NCBI GenBank assembly: GCA_005883695.1
Contig: VBBV01000124.1
Span: forward strand, 1 to 15,586
Source: Candidatus Bathyarchaeota archaeon
GTDB taxonomy: Archaea > Thermoproteota > Bathyarchaeia > 40CM-2-53-6
Reading direction: 5' to 3'
DNA length: 15,586 bases
In this document: positions 1-6,338 of the stretch, in pieces
Numbering within the stretch: position 1 is the first letter of the stretch
Layout: each line of letters opens with the position of its first letter
The notes under the pieces: generated by a model
Databases searched by the model: none
Told to the model about the DNA's origin: nothing
The model's input: only the letters and a program-made list of their open reading frames with translations
Position numbers and translations under genes: made by a program

Positions 1-711
1 TCGAACAATTGTCTCAGAATCCAAGGGCTTCACTGTGTGGGAGTCAACAACCTCCGCTGAGACGCCTGTCTTCGAGAGGGTTTCAGCGGCCTCCATTGCC
101 TCGTTGACCATGATTCCACAGGCTACAATGCCGATGTCCGACCCTTCCCTCAGTATCTTGGCTTTTCCGACCTCAACATCTTTGGAAGCGGAATAGATTG
201 TGGGGACACTGGGCCTGCTCAGACGCATGTAGAAGGGACCAAGGGTCCTGCACGCCTGGGCAATCAAAGATTTGGTTGAGGGAGCATCGGCAGGGACGAC
301 AACGTGCATTCGAGGGATAGCTCTCATCGCCGCTACATCTTCTATCGTTTGATGCGAAGCTCCGTCTGGCCCGACCGTCAATCCGCCATGGGATGAGACG
401 ATCTTCACGTTGAGATTGGGATAGGCGATTGCGTTGCGAATCTGGTCGAGGCATTTGCCGGGCACGAAGGCTGCGTAGGTTGTGACAAAGGGTATCTTCC
501 CGGCGAGCGCAAGCCCTGCCGCAATGCCCATCATGTTAGCCTCGGCGATCCCGACATTGAAGAACCGCTCAGGGTATCGATCTCCAAACAAGCTGGTCTT
601 AATGGATACGGACGTGTCCGCACCTAGAACAACGACCCTAGAGTCTTCCTCACCGAGCTCCAACAGAACCTCAGCGTACGCATCACGCATCGAAGCTAGC
701 TGGACGAGCAT
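1..711 (-). CDS. Transketolase, C-terminal subunit (3' end cut by window edge)
   Basis: This is the second half of a split transketolase (pyrimidine-binding and C-terminal domains). With the N-terminal subunit encoded two genes upstream it would transfer two-carbon ketol units between sugar phosphates. The 237 visible codons begin MLVQLASMRDAYAEVLLELG, the usual start of this subunit. They include NVGIAEANMMGIAAGLALAG, where Glu57 should be the glutamate that activates thiamine diphosphate, and GLTVGPDGASHQ, where His120 lies at the active site. The frame is open to base 1; family members usually run about 310 residues, so roughly 70-80 are missing. The ATG overlaps the rpe stop by one base (TAATG), and GAGAGG lies about 10 bases upstream, so translational coupling is likely. 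The family call is secure; substrate preference cannot be read. Confidence 0.93.
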   Translation of the reverse strand, partial: MLVQLASMRDAYAEVLLELGEEDSRVVVLGADTSVSIKTSLFGDRYPERFFNVGIAEANMMGIAAGLALAGKIPFVTTYAAFVPGKCLDQIRNAIAYPNLNVKIVSSHGGLTVGPDGASHQTIEDVAAMRAIPRMHVVVPADAPSTKSLIAQACRTLGPFYMRLSRPSVPTIYSASKDVEVGKAKILREGSDIGIVACGIMVNEAMEAAETLSKTGVSAEVVDSHTVKPLDSETIVR

Positions 712-1397
712 TACGCTGGAACCTCTCTCTTAGTCCTTTGAGTGACGGCCCTCATGTTCTGGAGAGCGGATTTAACATCACCTTTCCGAAAGATGGACGC
801 TCCCGCAACCAATACGGTAGCTCCGGCTTCAACTATTGTCGGCGCATTCTCCAGGTCCACTCCCCCGTCAACTTCCACTTCTAATCCTCCTGAGTCAGCG
901 AGCTTTGCAACTTTCCTTACTTTGGGCAGAACGCTCGGCATGAAGGCCTGACCTGGAAACCCTGGGTTGACAGAAAGGACGAGGACAACGTCAAAGGGAT
1001 TCGTTTCCTTCCTTAACCAAGATGGAATGGGGGTGGACGGCTTCAGCGCAACGCCCAGTTTCTTGTCCTTCTGATGAATCTCCTTTGACAACTTGTGGAG
1101 AAGCGAGCGGCTGGCGACCTCTGCATGCACCGTTATTATATCGCCACCTGCGGAGAGAAAGGGCTCGTAGAATTTTTCCGGGTTCGTTATCATTAAGTGA
1201 ATGTCGAGTGGGAGTTTCGTCACTTTGCGAATTGCCTTGACAGTGTCGGGTCCCAGACTTATGTTCGGGGCAAAGTGTCCATCTGTAACATCTACGTGAA
1301 TCATGTCTGCACCTGCTTCCTCAACTCTCCCGATCTCGCCCTTCAGGTCTGCATGGTCAGCGGCAAGAATCGAGGGCGCGATTTTGACCCCGCTCAT
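711..1397 (-). CDS. rpe: Ribulose-phosphate 3-epimerase
   Basis: A cytosolic (beta/alpha)8-barrel enzyme that interconverts ribulose 5-phosphate and xylulose 5-phosphate, supplying the transketolase on either side of it. At 228 residues it has normal family length. Visible signatures are IHVDVTDGHFAPN (His34, Asp36 for metal and catalysis), DIHLMITNP (His67), VNPGFPGQ (144-150), EVDGGV (second catalytic Asp177) and GASIF near the C-terminus for phosphate binding. The usual MDG is TDG here, a mild change. Its ATG overlaps the stop of the N-terminal transketolase gene by four bases (ATGA), and its TAA overlaps the start of the C-terminal subunit. It is therefore a translationally linked insert between the two halves of one enzyme. 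The active-site residues look intact. Confidence 0.95.
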   Translation of the reverse strand: MSGVKIAPSILAADHADLKGEIGRVEEAGADMIHVDVTDGHFAPNISLGPDTVKAIRKVTKLPLDIHLMITNPEKFYEPFLSAGGDIITVHAEVASRSLLHKLSKEIHQKDKKLGVALKPSTPIPSWLRKETNPFDVVLVLSVNPGFPGQAFMPSVLPKVRKVAKLADSGGLEVEVDGGVDLENAPTIVEAGATVLVAGASIFRKGDVKSALQNMRAVTQRTKREVPA

Positions 1398-2221
1398 TCT
1401 TCCAACATCGTCTTTACGAGCTTACGGACAGTGTCTTTGTCCGGTGCTTTGCCGTGGTATGCGGGATCCCATTCCATGAAGGACACGCCTTTCCCTTTGA
1501 TGGTATGTGCGATGATCATGGTCGGTCTGTTTCTCATGTTCTCAGCCTTTTCCAAGGCGTCGATTACTTGACGAAAGTCGAAACCGTCTACTTCCAAGAC
1601 GTGCCAATTGAACGCCTTCCACTTGTAGCCCACAGGTTCCATGGGCATAATCTGTTCGGTTAGACCGTCTTGTTGGATGCCGTTTCTGTCGACGATTGCG
1701 GTTAGGTTGTCAAGTTTGAATTTGGGTGCAGCCATTGCCGCCTCCCAGGTTTCTCCTTCATCGAGCTCGCCGTCGCCGAGTAGCGCGTATACTCGGTAGT
1801 CTTTCTTGTCCACCTTACCAGCGAGGGCCATGCCGATTGCAGCCGAAAGGCCAATTCCAAGTGACCCTCCAGGAAACTCGACGCCTGGGACCCTATTGTC
1901 TGGGTGGCCTTGTAGACGACTGTTCATCTTTCGTAGAGTCTTGAGTTCGCTGGTTGGGAGATATCCAGCCTCTGCAAGAGTAGAGAACAGAACTGGCGCA
2001 GCGTGTCCCTTAGACAGAACGAACCGGTCACGATCCGGCCAATCTGGACGCTTGGGGTCGTGCCGCATTTTGTAGAAGAACAGAGAGACAAGGATCTCGA
2101 CGGCCGAAAGGCTTCCGCCTGGGTGGCCGGACTTTGCCTCTGCTACCATCTCAAGAATATGGGCTCGGATCTTGGCGGCTTTCTGCAGAAGCATACCGAT
2201 GGGAATCGATTGCTCTTCCAT
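1394..2221 (-). CDS. Transketolase, N-terminal subunit
   Basis: The thiamine-diphosphate-binding half of a split transketolase, 275 residues, the usual size of stand-alone N-terminal subunits. It shows SGHPGGSLSAVEIL (His33), the FVLSKGHAAP loop (His73), GGSLGIGLSAAIGMALAGK, and the cofactor motif from GDGELDEGETWEAA (149-162) to Asn180 that binds Mg2+ and the diphosphate. The C-terminal part has AHTIKGKGVSFME and a histidine at 256 typical of the active site. It needs the C-terminal subunit encoded after rpe. The ATG lies two bases after the kinase stop (TGATAATG), so the kinase transcript must run into it; no close strong Shine-Dalgarno is seen. Dihydroxyacetone or sulfoacetaldehyde chemistry is possible for relatives, but rpe next door argues for the pentose phosphate pathway. 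Confidence 0.94.
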   Translation of the reverse strand: MEEQSIPIGMLLQKAAKIRAHILEMVAEAKSGHPGGSLSAVEILVSLFFYKMRHDPKRPDWPDRDRFVLSKGHAAPVLFSTLAEAGYLPTSELKTLRKMNSRLQGHPDNRVPGVEFPGGSLGIGLSAAIGMALAGKVDKKDYRVYALLGDGELDEGETWEAAMAAPKFKLDNLTAIVDRNGIQQDGLTEQIMPMEPVGYKWKAFNWHVLEVDGFDFRQVIDALEKAENMRNRPTMIIAHTIKGKGVSFMEWDPAYHGKAPDKDTVRKLVKTMLEE

Positions 2222-2223
2222 TA

Positions 2224-3249
2224 TCAGTGGACCGGGACCTGAACTATCTGCTCTGCAAGCTCAAGTGTCGTGTTAGCTTGAGATCGAAGATCGTTCAGGT
2301 CTACGACAACAGTTCCAAGATTGTCCGCATGCTGGGACGCCGCAAGTCCGGCGAGCAGGACAGCTTCCCCTATCGGCGCCTTACTGACAATGGACATGGC
2401 TAGAACAGCTGTCATGCAGTCTCTTACACCGACGGCGTTGAACCCAGGCTTGGGACCCTTGAAAGGTGGAAAGCTCGTGATATTCTTCTTCTCAAAGAGA
2501 ATCATGCCCTGTTCGCTTCGAGTGAGGAGGAGGCCTTCGCATTCCAACCTTGTCATGAGGTTGTGGCCCATGTTCCTCAGCGAGGTATCATTGACCATGG
2601 AAACACCAGTTGCGATCGTTGCCTCGCGGACATTGGACTTCACCATCGAAACCCCTACGTAGTCCAAGTAGTGCCGGACCTTTGGCTGAGCCACGACTTT
2701 CTTCTCTTGAACTCGACACTCTTCGACAACATTGCTTATGAGTTCAGGAGTGATGACCCCTTTGTCGTAGTCAGAGAAGACTATCCCGTCAGCGTCCTCC
2801 AGAAGGTCGTCCAGAGAGTAGAGGAACTGCTTTGTAACGTGCGCTTCCACATCAGTCCGGGATTCCTTGTCAATCCTCAGGTATTGCCGATGATTCAAGA
2901 TGAAGCGGGTCTTCAGGCTCGTGGGACGGCTGTTCACGACAGCCCCTGAGATGTCCACCCCCTTCTTCTCCAACTCCTCTTGGATCCACTTTCCCGGCTC
3001 GTCATTTCCTACGACTCCTAATACGCGGACCTTTGCTCCTAGGGCGACTAGGTTATTGGCAAGGTTAGCGGCCCCTCCGAGCACGAGCTCTTCAGAGATG
3101 AAATCTGCGACGGGAACCGGGGCTTCTCTTGAGAGTTTTCGGCCCTGAGAACGAACGTATCGGTCGACCATCAGGTCGCCTATGACCAAGACTGTCTTAT
3201 CCTGAAAGCCGTCGATTATTCTCGCGGGATCGGAGACGGCCAGGGTCAA
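2224..3249 (-). CDS. PfkB-family sugar kinase, RfaE/HldE-kinase-like
   Basis: A 341-residue ribokinase/PfkB-fold protein most like the heptose-7-phosphate kinase domain of HldE/RfaE. Evidence: GDLMVDRYVRSQGRKLSREA (24-43), APVPV, LGGAANLANNL (57-67), the lid-region segment TSLKTRFILNHRQYLRID, SDYDKGVITPE (159-169) and LLTRSEQGM. The NxxE motif is kept (Asn206 to Glu209). The second PfkB signature, normally D-V-T-G-A-G-D, reads N-A-V-G-V-R-D (271-277): the presumed catalytic aspartate is present, but the anion-hole glycine is arginine. The usual VDPK is AQPK. The start is TTG, directly preceded by an in-frame TAG, with a TATA-like box about 38 bases upstream, so 3249 is the earliest start. It leads the operon with transketolase and rpe. 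Substrate unknown; a sugar or sugar phosphate is inferred, and loss of kinase activity is possible. Confidence 0.85.
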   Translation of the reverse strand: MTLAVSDPARIIDGFQDKTVLVIGDLMVDRYVRSQGRKLSREAPVPVADFISEELVLGGAANLANNLVALGAKVRVLGVVGNDEPGKWIQEELEKKGVDISGAVVNSRPTSLKTRFILNHRQYLRIDKESRTDVEAHVTKQFLYSLDDLLEDADGIVFSDYDKGVITPELISNVVEECRVQEKKVVAQPKVRHYLDYVGVSMVKSNVREATIATGVSMVNDTSLRNMGHNLMTRLECEGLLLTRSEQGMILFEKKNITSFPPFKGPKPGFNAVGVRDCMTAVLAMSIVSKAPIGEAVLLAGLAASQHADNLGTVVVDLNDLRSQANTTLELAEQIVQVPVH

Positions 3250-3281
3250 CTAGGGTTCTAAGATGAGCGGAGCCTAGCGAT

Positions 3282-3291
3282 GTTATTTAAG
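3282..3291 (-). promoter_or_regulatory. TATA-like box for the sugar-phosphate operon
   Basis: On the minus strand the sequence reads CTTAAATAAC. Its centre is about 38 bases upstream of the TTG start of the kinase gene, which would place transcription start roughly 12 bases before translation. It is the only AT-rich box in the gap. Inferred from position and composition. Confidence 0.5.
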
Positions 3292-3343
3292 ATTGTCAAA
3301 AATAGGAATCCACACATAGGCCCACGCGGGCTCCGTTGCTGTG

Positions 3344-3508
3344 TTACTTGACGTCTTCGGCCCGCTTTACGAGACGTACTCTGCACATGACATGGTCTCC
3401 ATCTTTCACTCCGAAGATTTTCCGAATCTCTTCAGGGATCGTTATTCTTCCTCCGGCTATGACCTCAGCAAAGAATGGAATGTCCTCCTCATCCACCTGT
3501 ATTGGCAA
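3344..3508 (-). CDS. Small AbrB/MazE-type (SpoVT-AbrB) DNA-binding protein
   Basis: A 54-residue ORF that is easy to miss because of its size and TTG start. Residues 14-44 contain AEVIAGGRITIPEEIRKIFG followed by VKDGDHVMCRV, the swapped-hairpin AbrB fold (GGRITIP-E-R---G-K-GD-V). The acidic N-terminus (VDEED) resembles archaeal stand-alone AbrB proteins. No ATG is in frame; TTG at 3508 is the best start, with GTG at the fifth codon as an alternative. A TATA-like TTATAT lies about 39 bases upstream. There is no classical toxin partner beside it: upstream is the divergent acyl-CoA dehydrogenase gene, downstream the kinase operon. It could be a transcription regulator of either. It could instead be an orphan antitoxin. 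Confidence 0.75.
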   Translation of the reverse strand: MPIQVDEEDIPFFAEVIAGGRITIPEEIRKIFGVKDGDHVMCRVRLVKRAEDVK

Positions 3509-3544
3509 AGCGATCGCCGCGCGAACGGATGCATTCGGCCGGTG

Positions 3545-3550
3545 ATATAA
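3545..3550 (-). promoter_or_regulatory. TATA-like box for the AbrB-type gene
   Basis: Minus strand reads GTTATATCA, with TTATAT about 39 bases upstream of the proposed TTG start. The distance matches other TATA-to-start distances in this window, which supports that start. Confidence 0.45.
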
Positions 3551-3642
3551 CGTTTGACAAAACTCACATTAAGTACAAGAGCAACGAGAGATTGTTTCGA
3601 TTGAAAACCACTGTGGACTCAGGTAGCGAAGACCTCTCTAAG

Positions 3643-4827
3643 ATGAATTTTGACGTTTCAGGCGAACAGAAGCTTGTCCTAGACGAGGTTGACCGGGCTT
3701 GCCGAGAACTACGCCCGTTAGAGGACCAAGCTTACTTGGCGGGAAAGTTTAACGATCATCTTATACCCATTTTCAAAAAAGCCCAACTCCTCGGACTTCC
3801 GATATCGAGAAGGTATGGGGAGGGCCAGGGCGCGGACATTCTAACATATGCCCTCGCCTTGGAAAGGATCGGTCGAGAAGGAACTGGAGTCCGAACATTT
3901 CTCTCAGGCCACGTTTCACTTGGCCAGATGACCGTGCAAAAATGGGGGAACGAGGAACAGAAACAGCGCTATCTTCCCCAAGCGACAAGAGGAGAAAAAG
4001 TAATGTGCTTTGGGCTCACAGAGCCAACCGCGGGCAGCGACCCCGCCTCGCTACGAACATCCTTTGAAGACAAGGGAACCTATTACCTCCTGAATGGAAG
4101 CAAAGCCTGGATATCTAACGGAAGCATATCCGACATCTCTGTCATATTCGCCTATCCAAAAGGCAAACATGATGGAATGTGCGCCTTCATCGTCGAGAAA
4201 AGTTTCGAGGGCTACTCAGCCCAGCAACAGAAACACAAACTAGGGATGCCGACCTCAGACACTGGATCGATCTTCCTCGACAACTGCAGAGTCCCAAAGG
4301 AGAATCTACTCGGTTCCCCTAGAAAGGGGCTTAGTGTCGCATATTCGGGATTGATGAGTGGCAGACTCAGTGTCGCCGCAGGATGTTTGGGAGTCATTGA
4401 AGATTGCATTACCGAGGCGGTCAACTATTCAAAGCAAAGAATTCAGCATGGGAAACCAATCGGAAAACACCAACTCGTCCAACGCCACATAGGAATAATG
4501 TCAACGAATCTGGAGGCCGCGAAGAACCTAGTATACAAAGCGGCACTGCTCAAACAACGTAGCGATGAACAACCAGAGGATAAGGAGATCCGTGAACGAG
4601 CAGACATACTCATCGCCCAAGCGAAATATTTCGCGTCAAACGCGTCCTTTGACGCTGCCGACAGAACAGTTCAGATATTCGGGTCAAGCGGCTACAGCTT
4701 CGAAACAAGAGCACCCAGACACTTGGTAGACACAAGAGTGTGCCGGATCTACGAAGGAACTGACGAGATCATGGTGCAGAAGATCGCGGTGAACCTCCTC
4801 GGGCAAGACTTCGAAGCATATCGATAG
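3643..4827 (+). CDS. Acyl-CoA dehydrogenase (FAD-dependent)
   Basis: Oxidises an acyl-CoA thioester to the 2-enoyl-CoA and passes electrons to electron-transfer flavoprotein, whose genes are about 4 kb away. From the ATG at 3643 the product is 394 residues, normal for the family. Visible are FGLTEPTAGSDPASL (first family signature), LNGSKAWISNGSISD, KLGMPTSDTGSIFLDNCRVP, GKPIGKHQLVQ, FGSSGYSFETRAPRHLVDTR (second signature region) and RIYEGTDEIM, where Glu371 is the expected catalytic base. The frame stays open upstream to 3475, but that part overlaps the AbrB gene and lacks family similarity. MNFDVSGEQ is the typical start; TTG at 3601 is an alternative. Chain length is not readable; some motifs also recall glutaryl-CoA dehydrogenase. 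Confidence 0.93.
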   Translation: MNFDVSGEQKLVLDEVDRACRELRPLEDQAYLAGKFNDHLIPIFKKAQLLGLPISRRYGEGQGADILTYALALERIGREGTGVRTFLSGHVSLGQMTVQKWGNEEQKQRYLPQATRGEKVMCFGLTEPTAGSDPASLRTSFEDKGTYYLLNGSKAWISNGSISDISVIFAYPKGKHDGMCAFIVEKSFEGYSAQQQKHKLGMPTSDTGSIFLDNCRVPKENLLGSPRKGLSVAYSGLMSGRLSVAAGCLGVIEDCITEAVNYSKQRIQHGKPIGKHQLVQRHIGIMSTNLEAAKNLVYKAALLKQRSDEQPEDKEIRERADILIAQAKYFASNASFDAADRTVQIFGSSGYSFETRAPRHLVDTRVCRIYEGTDEIMVQKIAVNLLGQDFEAYR

Positions 4828-4875
4828 CTCCGTCCCGTCTGGGAGCGGAGCATAGATCCAACGCTAGTTCCGTGT

Positions 4876-4905
4876 GGATACTCCACTTTTGGGTATCCTT
4901 ATTTT
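4876..4905 (+). terminator. Probable terminator after the acyl-CoA dehydrogenase gene
   Basis: GGATAC (4876-4881) pairs with GTATCC (4893-4898) around an 11-base loop, followed by TTATTTT. An overlapping smaller hairpin, GTGGA-TAC-TCCAC (4874-4886) followed by TTTT, could compete. Position just after the gene supports termination. Confidence 0.45.
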
Positions 4906-4969
4906 CCAGAACGCCTAGTCTAGCGCTTGGATTCGTAACAGAGTCTGTTTCTTCTAGGGGCTTGCTAGC

Positions 4970-5353
4970 ATGAACCAAATGTCTCGAAAAACGCTGACGA
5001 TAGCGGTTCAGTCAATTCTCAACATTTTCCTAGCTGCTTGGCTCTACAGCGAATATCTTCATAACAGGTTCATGCAAGACTACCTGGCCAACACATTTGC
5101 TTCGGTTAGCATCGCTGTCCCGATTGGACTATTGGCTTCCGCGGCCATTGCCGGAGGCTCTTTCACGGCCTACTCAAGAAGACACCAAGTGAGTATCGGC
5201 AACGGATCACACCATCTCAAGGCAGAGATGTTAGCAGGAACGGAAGCCACCGTATCAGTCCTGGACACATGTCCATTCTGCAGCGTGCCACTCAAGAACA
5301 TCTCGGAGAACCGTTTCCAATGCAGGAAATGCCGAAGATACTTCAAGAAATAG
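4970..5353 (+). CDS. Small membrane protein with C-terminal zinc ribbon
   Basis: An unrecognised 127-residue protein. Two hydrophobic segments, about residues 8-28 and 43-66, are probable membrane helices separated by a short loop. A linker leads to a C-terminal four-cysteine module: CPFC (101-104) and CRKC (118-121), spaced like a rubredoxin-type zinc ribbon, followed by a basic tail (RRYFKK). The ATG has AGGGG nine bases upstream; Met4 is an alternative start. Similar two-helix plus zinc-ribbon proteins are common in archaea without assigned function. It stands alone between the acyl-CoA dehydrogenase terminator and the PIN-like gene. TatC in this window also ends in a zinc ribbon. Confidence 0.8.
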   Translation: MNQMSRKTLTIAVQSILNIFLAAWLYSEYLHNRFMQDYLANTFASVSIAVPIGLLASAAIAGGSFTAYSRRHQVSIGNGSHHLKAEMLAGTEATVSVLDTCPFCSVPLKNISENRFQCRKCRRYFKK

Positions 5354-5365
5354 CGGAACTCCATT

Positions 5366-5398
5366 CTAAGAGACGGATCCACTGGCAAGGTTTCTTAG
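5366..5398 (+). other. Intergenic hairpin
   Basis: CTAAGAGAC (5366-5374) pairs with GTTTCTTAG (5390-5398), nine pairs including one G-U, around a 15-base loop. It lies between the zinc-ribbon gene and the PIN-like gene. There is no T-tract after it, so it may be a transcript-end or mRNA structure rather than a classic terminator. Confidence 0.35.
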
Positions 5399-5435
5399 TG
5401 GGCTTAGAACATCCAAGAGAGAAAGAGCACTGAAT

Positions 5436-5708
5436 ATGCAGAGACCTACAGTTCTCCTCGACGAACAGCTATTTGGCCTAGACGAATATCTTAGGGATCT
5501 CGAATGGATAACAGCTAAGGTGAGACCCGGAGTCACTGACGATGAGGTCGTCAATCTTGCCAAGGAGAACAAATACATCGTAGTCAGTCTTGACAGAAAG
5601 CTTCTCAGCAGATGCCGAGTAATGGGTATCCCAGCAGTAGACTTGGGGCTTGAAGTGCTGGCCAAGATCGTCCACGAGTCGTTAGAGAAGATCATATCTA
5701 GCCGCTAG
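5436..5708 (+). CDS. PIN-like (DUF5615/Mut7-C-type) small protein
   Basis: A 90-residue protein resembling the small PIN-like family in which VLLDEQL (Asp9, Glu10) starts the first strand, TDDEVVNLAKEN (Asp35, Asp36) forms the central acidic site and YIVVSLDRKLL (Asp53) follows. These acidic residues correspond to metal-binding positions of PIN-type ribonucleases. Relatives are often toxins paired with DUF433 antitoxins or are stand-alone RNA-processing proteins; no DUF433 gene is adjacent, so a toxin role is not supported. The ATG has only a purine-rich AGAGAGAAAGAG tract ahead of it. It may be cotranscribed with the HTH gene 42 bases downstream. The fold call is by motif pattern only. Confidence 0.65.
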   Translation: MQRPTVLLDEQLFGLDEYLRDLEWITAKVRPGVTDDEVVNLAKENKYIVVSLDRKLLSRCRVMGIPAVDLGLEVLAKIVHESLEKIISSR

Positions 5709-5750
5709 CGCCCCTGAGGCCTTGCGAGTTCTTGGAGAGAACATCCGCCC

Positions 5751-6263
5751 TTGAATGTTGAGAAAGAGGATGACGATTCTTCTCAGTATCTGCAGGAAGC
5801 ATGTTACTATCTGCTGAAGAAGGGTCTGACCCTCGAACAGGTATCCAAAGCCCTCGAGGTTTCAGAGCAAGAAGCAACTCGGCTTTATCAGGAATTCGAA
5901 TCAAAGATAGCTTCTGGGAAAAGAGAGGAGAATGAAATCGACAGGAACCTCTGGGAGGATGTCTACAACGACTCCGTCGGCAACGAGAAGATAACCTTCG
6001 TGAGGGACAACGGATTCTATCATTGCAGACGCGATGACCTCGACAAGATGGACTCTCCCGCCCTGATGGCGATCTTTGAGACCAGCAAGAAATTCCTCGA
6101 TTTTGACATGTACAGACGATACTTGGACAGCAAGCCGCCGGTCGGGTACGATCCGATGGCAATGCAAAGGCAGATCAAACGGGCTGTGGATTTGATTGAG
6201 CAGATATTGAAACAGAGATGGGAAAGTGGAGAGACGAAAAAGAATGACAGCCTGTCGCGCTAA
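5751..6263 (+). CDS. Unrecognised protein with N-terminal helix-turn-helix-like segment
   Basis: A 170-residue soluble, charged protein I do not recognise. Residues 13-50 (YLQEACYYLLKKGLTLEQVS onward, through VSEQEATRLYQEFESKI) look like a helix-turn-helix of the sigma-region-4 type. A middle region around 70-95 contains ITFVRDNGFYHCRRDDLDKM, and the C-terminal part is helical (MAMQRQIKRAVDLIEQILKQ). The start is TTG; an in-frame TGA at 5715 and absence of ATG leave it as the only reasonable choice, with GGAGAG 11 bases upstream. It lies 75 bases ahead of fixC on the same strand, so it may belong to the fix transcription unit and could regulate it. Function unknown. Confidence 0.75.
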   Translation: MNVEKEDDDSSQYLQEACYYLLKKGLTLEQVSKALEVSEQEATRLYQEFESKIASGKREENEIDRNLWEDVYNDSVGNEKITFVRDNGFYHCRRDDLDKMDSPALMAIFETSKKFLDFDMYRRYLDSKPPVGYDPMAMQRQIKRAVDLIEQILKQRWESGETKKNDSLSR

Positions 6264-6338
6264 CTCTCCATTTGCGCATGGATGGGACTAGAGCTAAGCC
6301 CGATAAACCCCGAGACCCGGCCCTAAAGGGAGTCAGAG

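Noticed and set aside
1806..2403. Several plus-strand open frames over the transketolase and kinase genes
   Set aside because: They are antisense shadows of clearly identified genes and have no recognisable motifs.
3475..3642. N-terminal extension of the acyl-CoA dehydrogenase frame
   Set aside because: The extra 56 residues overlap the AbrB gene on the other strand, show no family similarity, and the family start pattern begins at ATG 3643.
5436..5708. Toxin-antitoxin system with the PIN-like protein
   Set aside because: Neither neighbour resembles a known antitoxin; the AbrB gene is about 1.9 kb away on the other strand.
5698..6162. Minus-strand 154-residue open frame
   Set aside because: It is antisense to the HTH-containing gene, is rich in Arg, Ser and Cys with no domain pattern, and has no promoter or Shine-Dalgarno.
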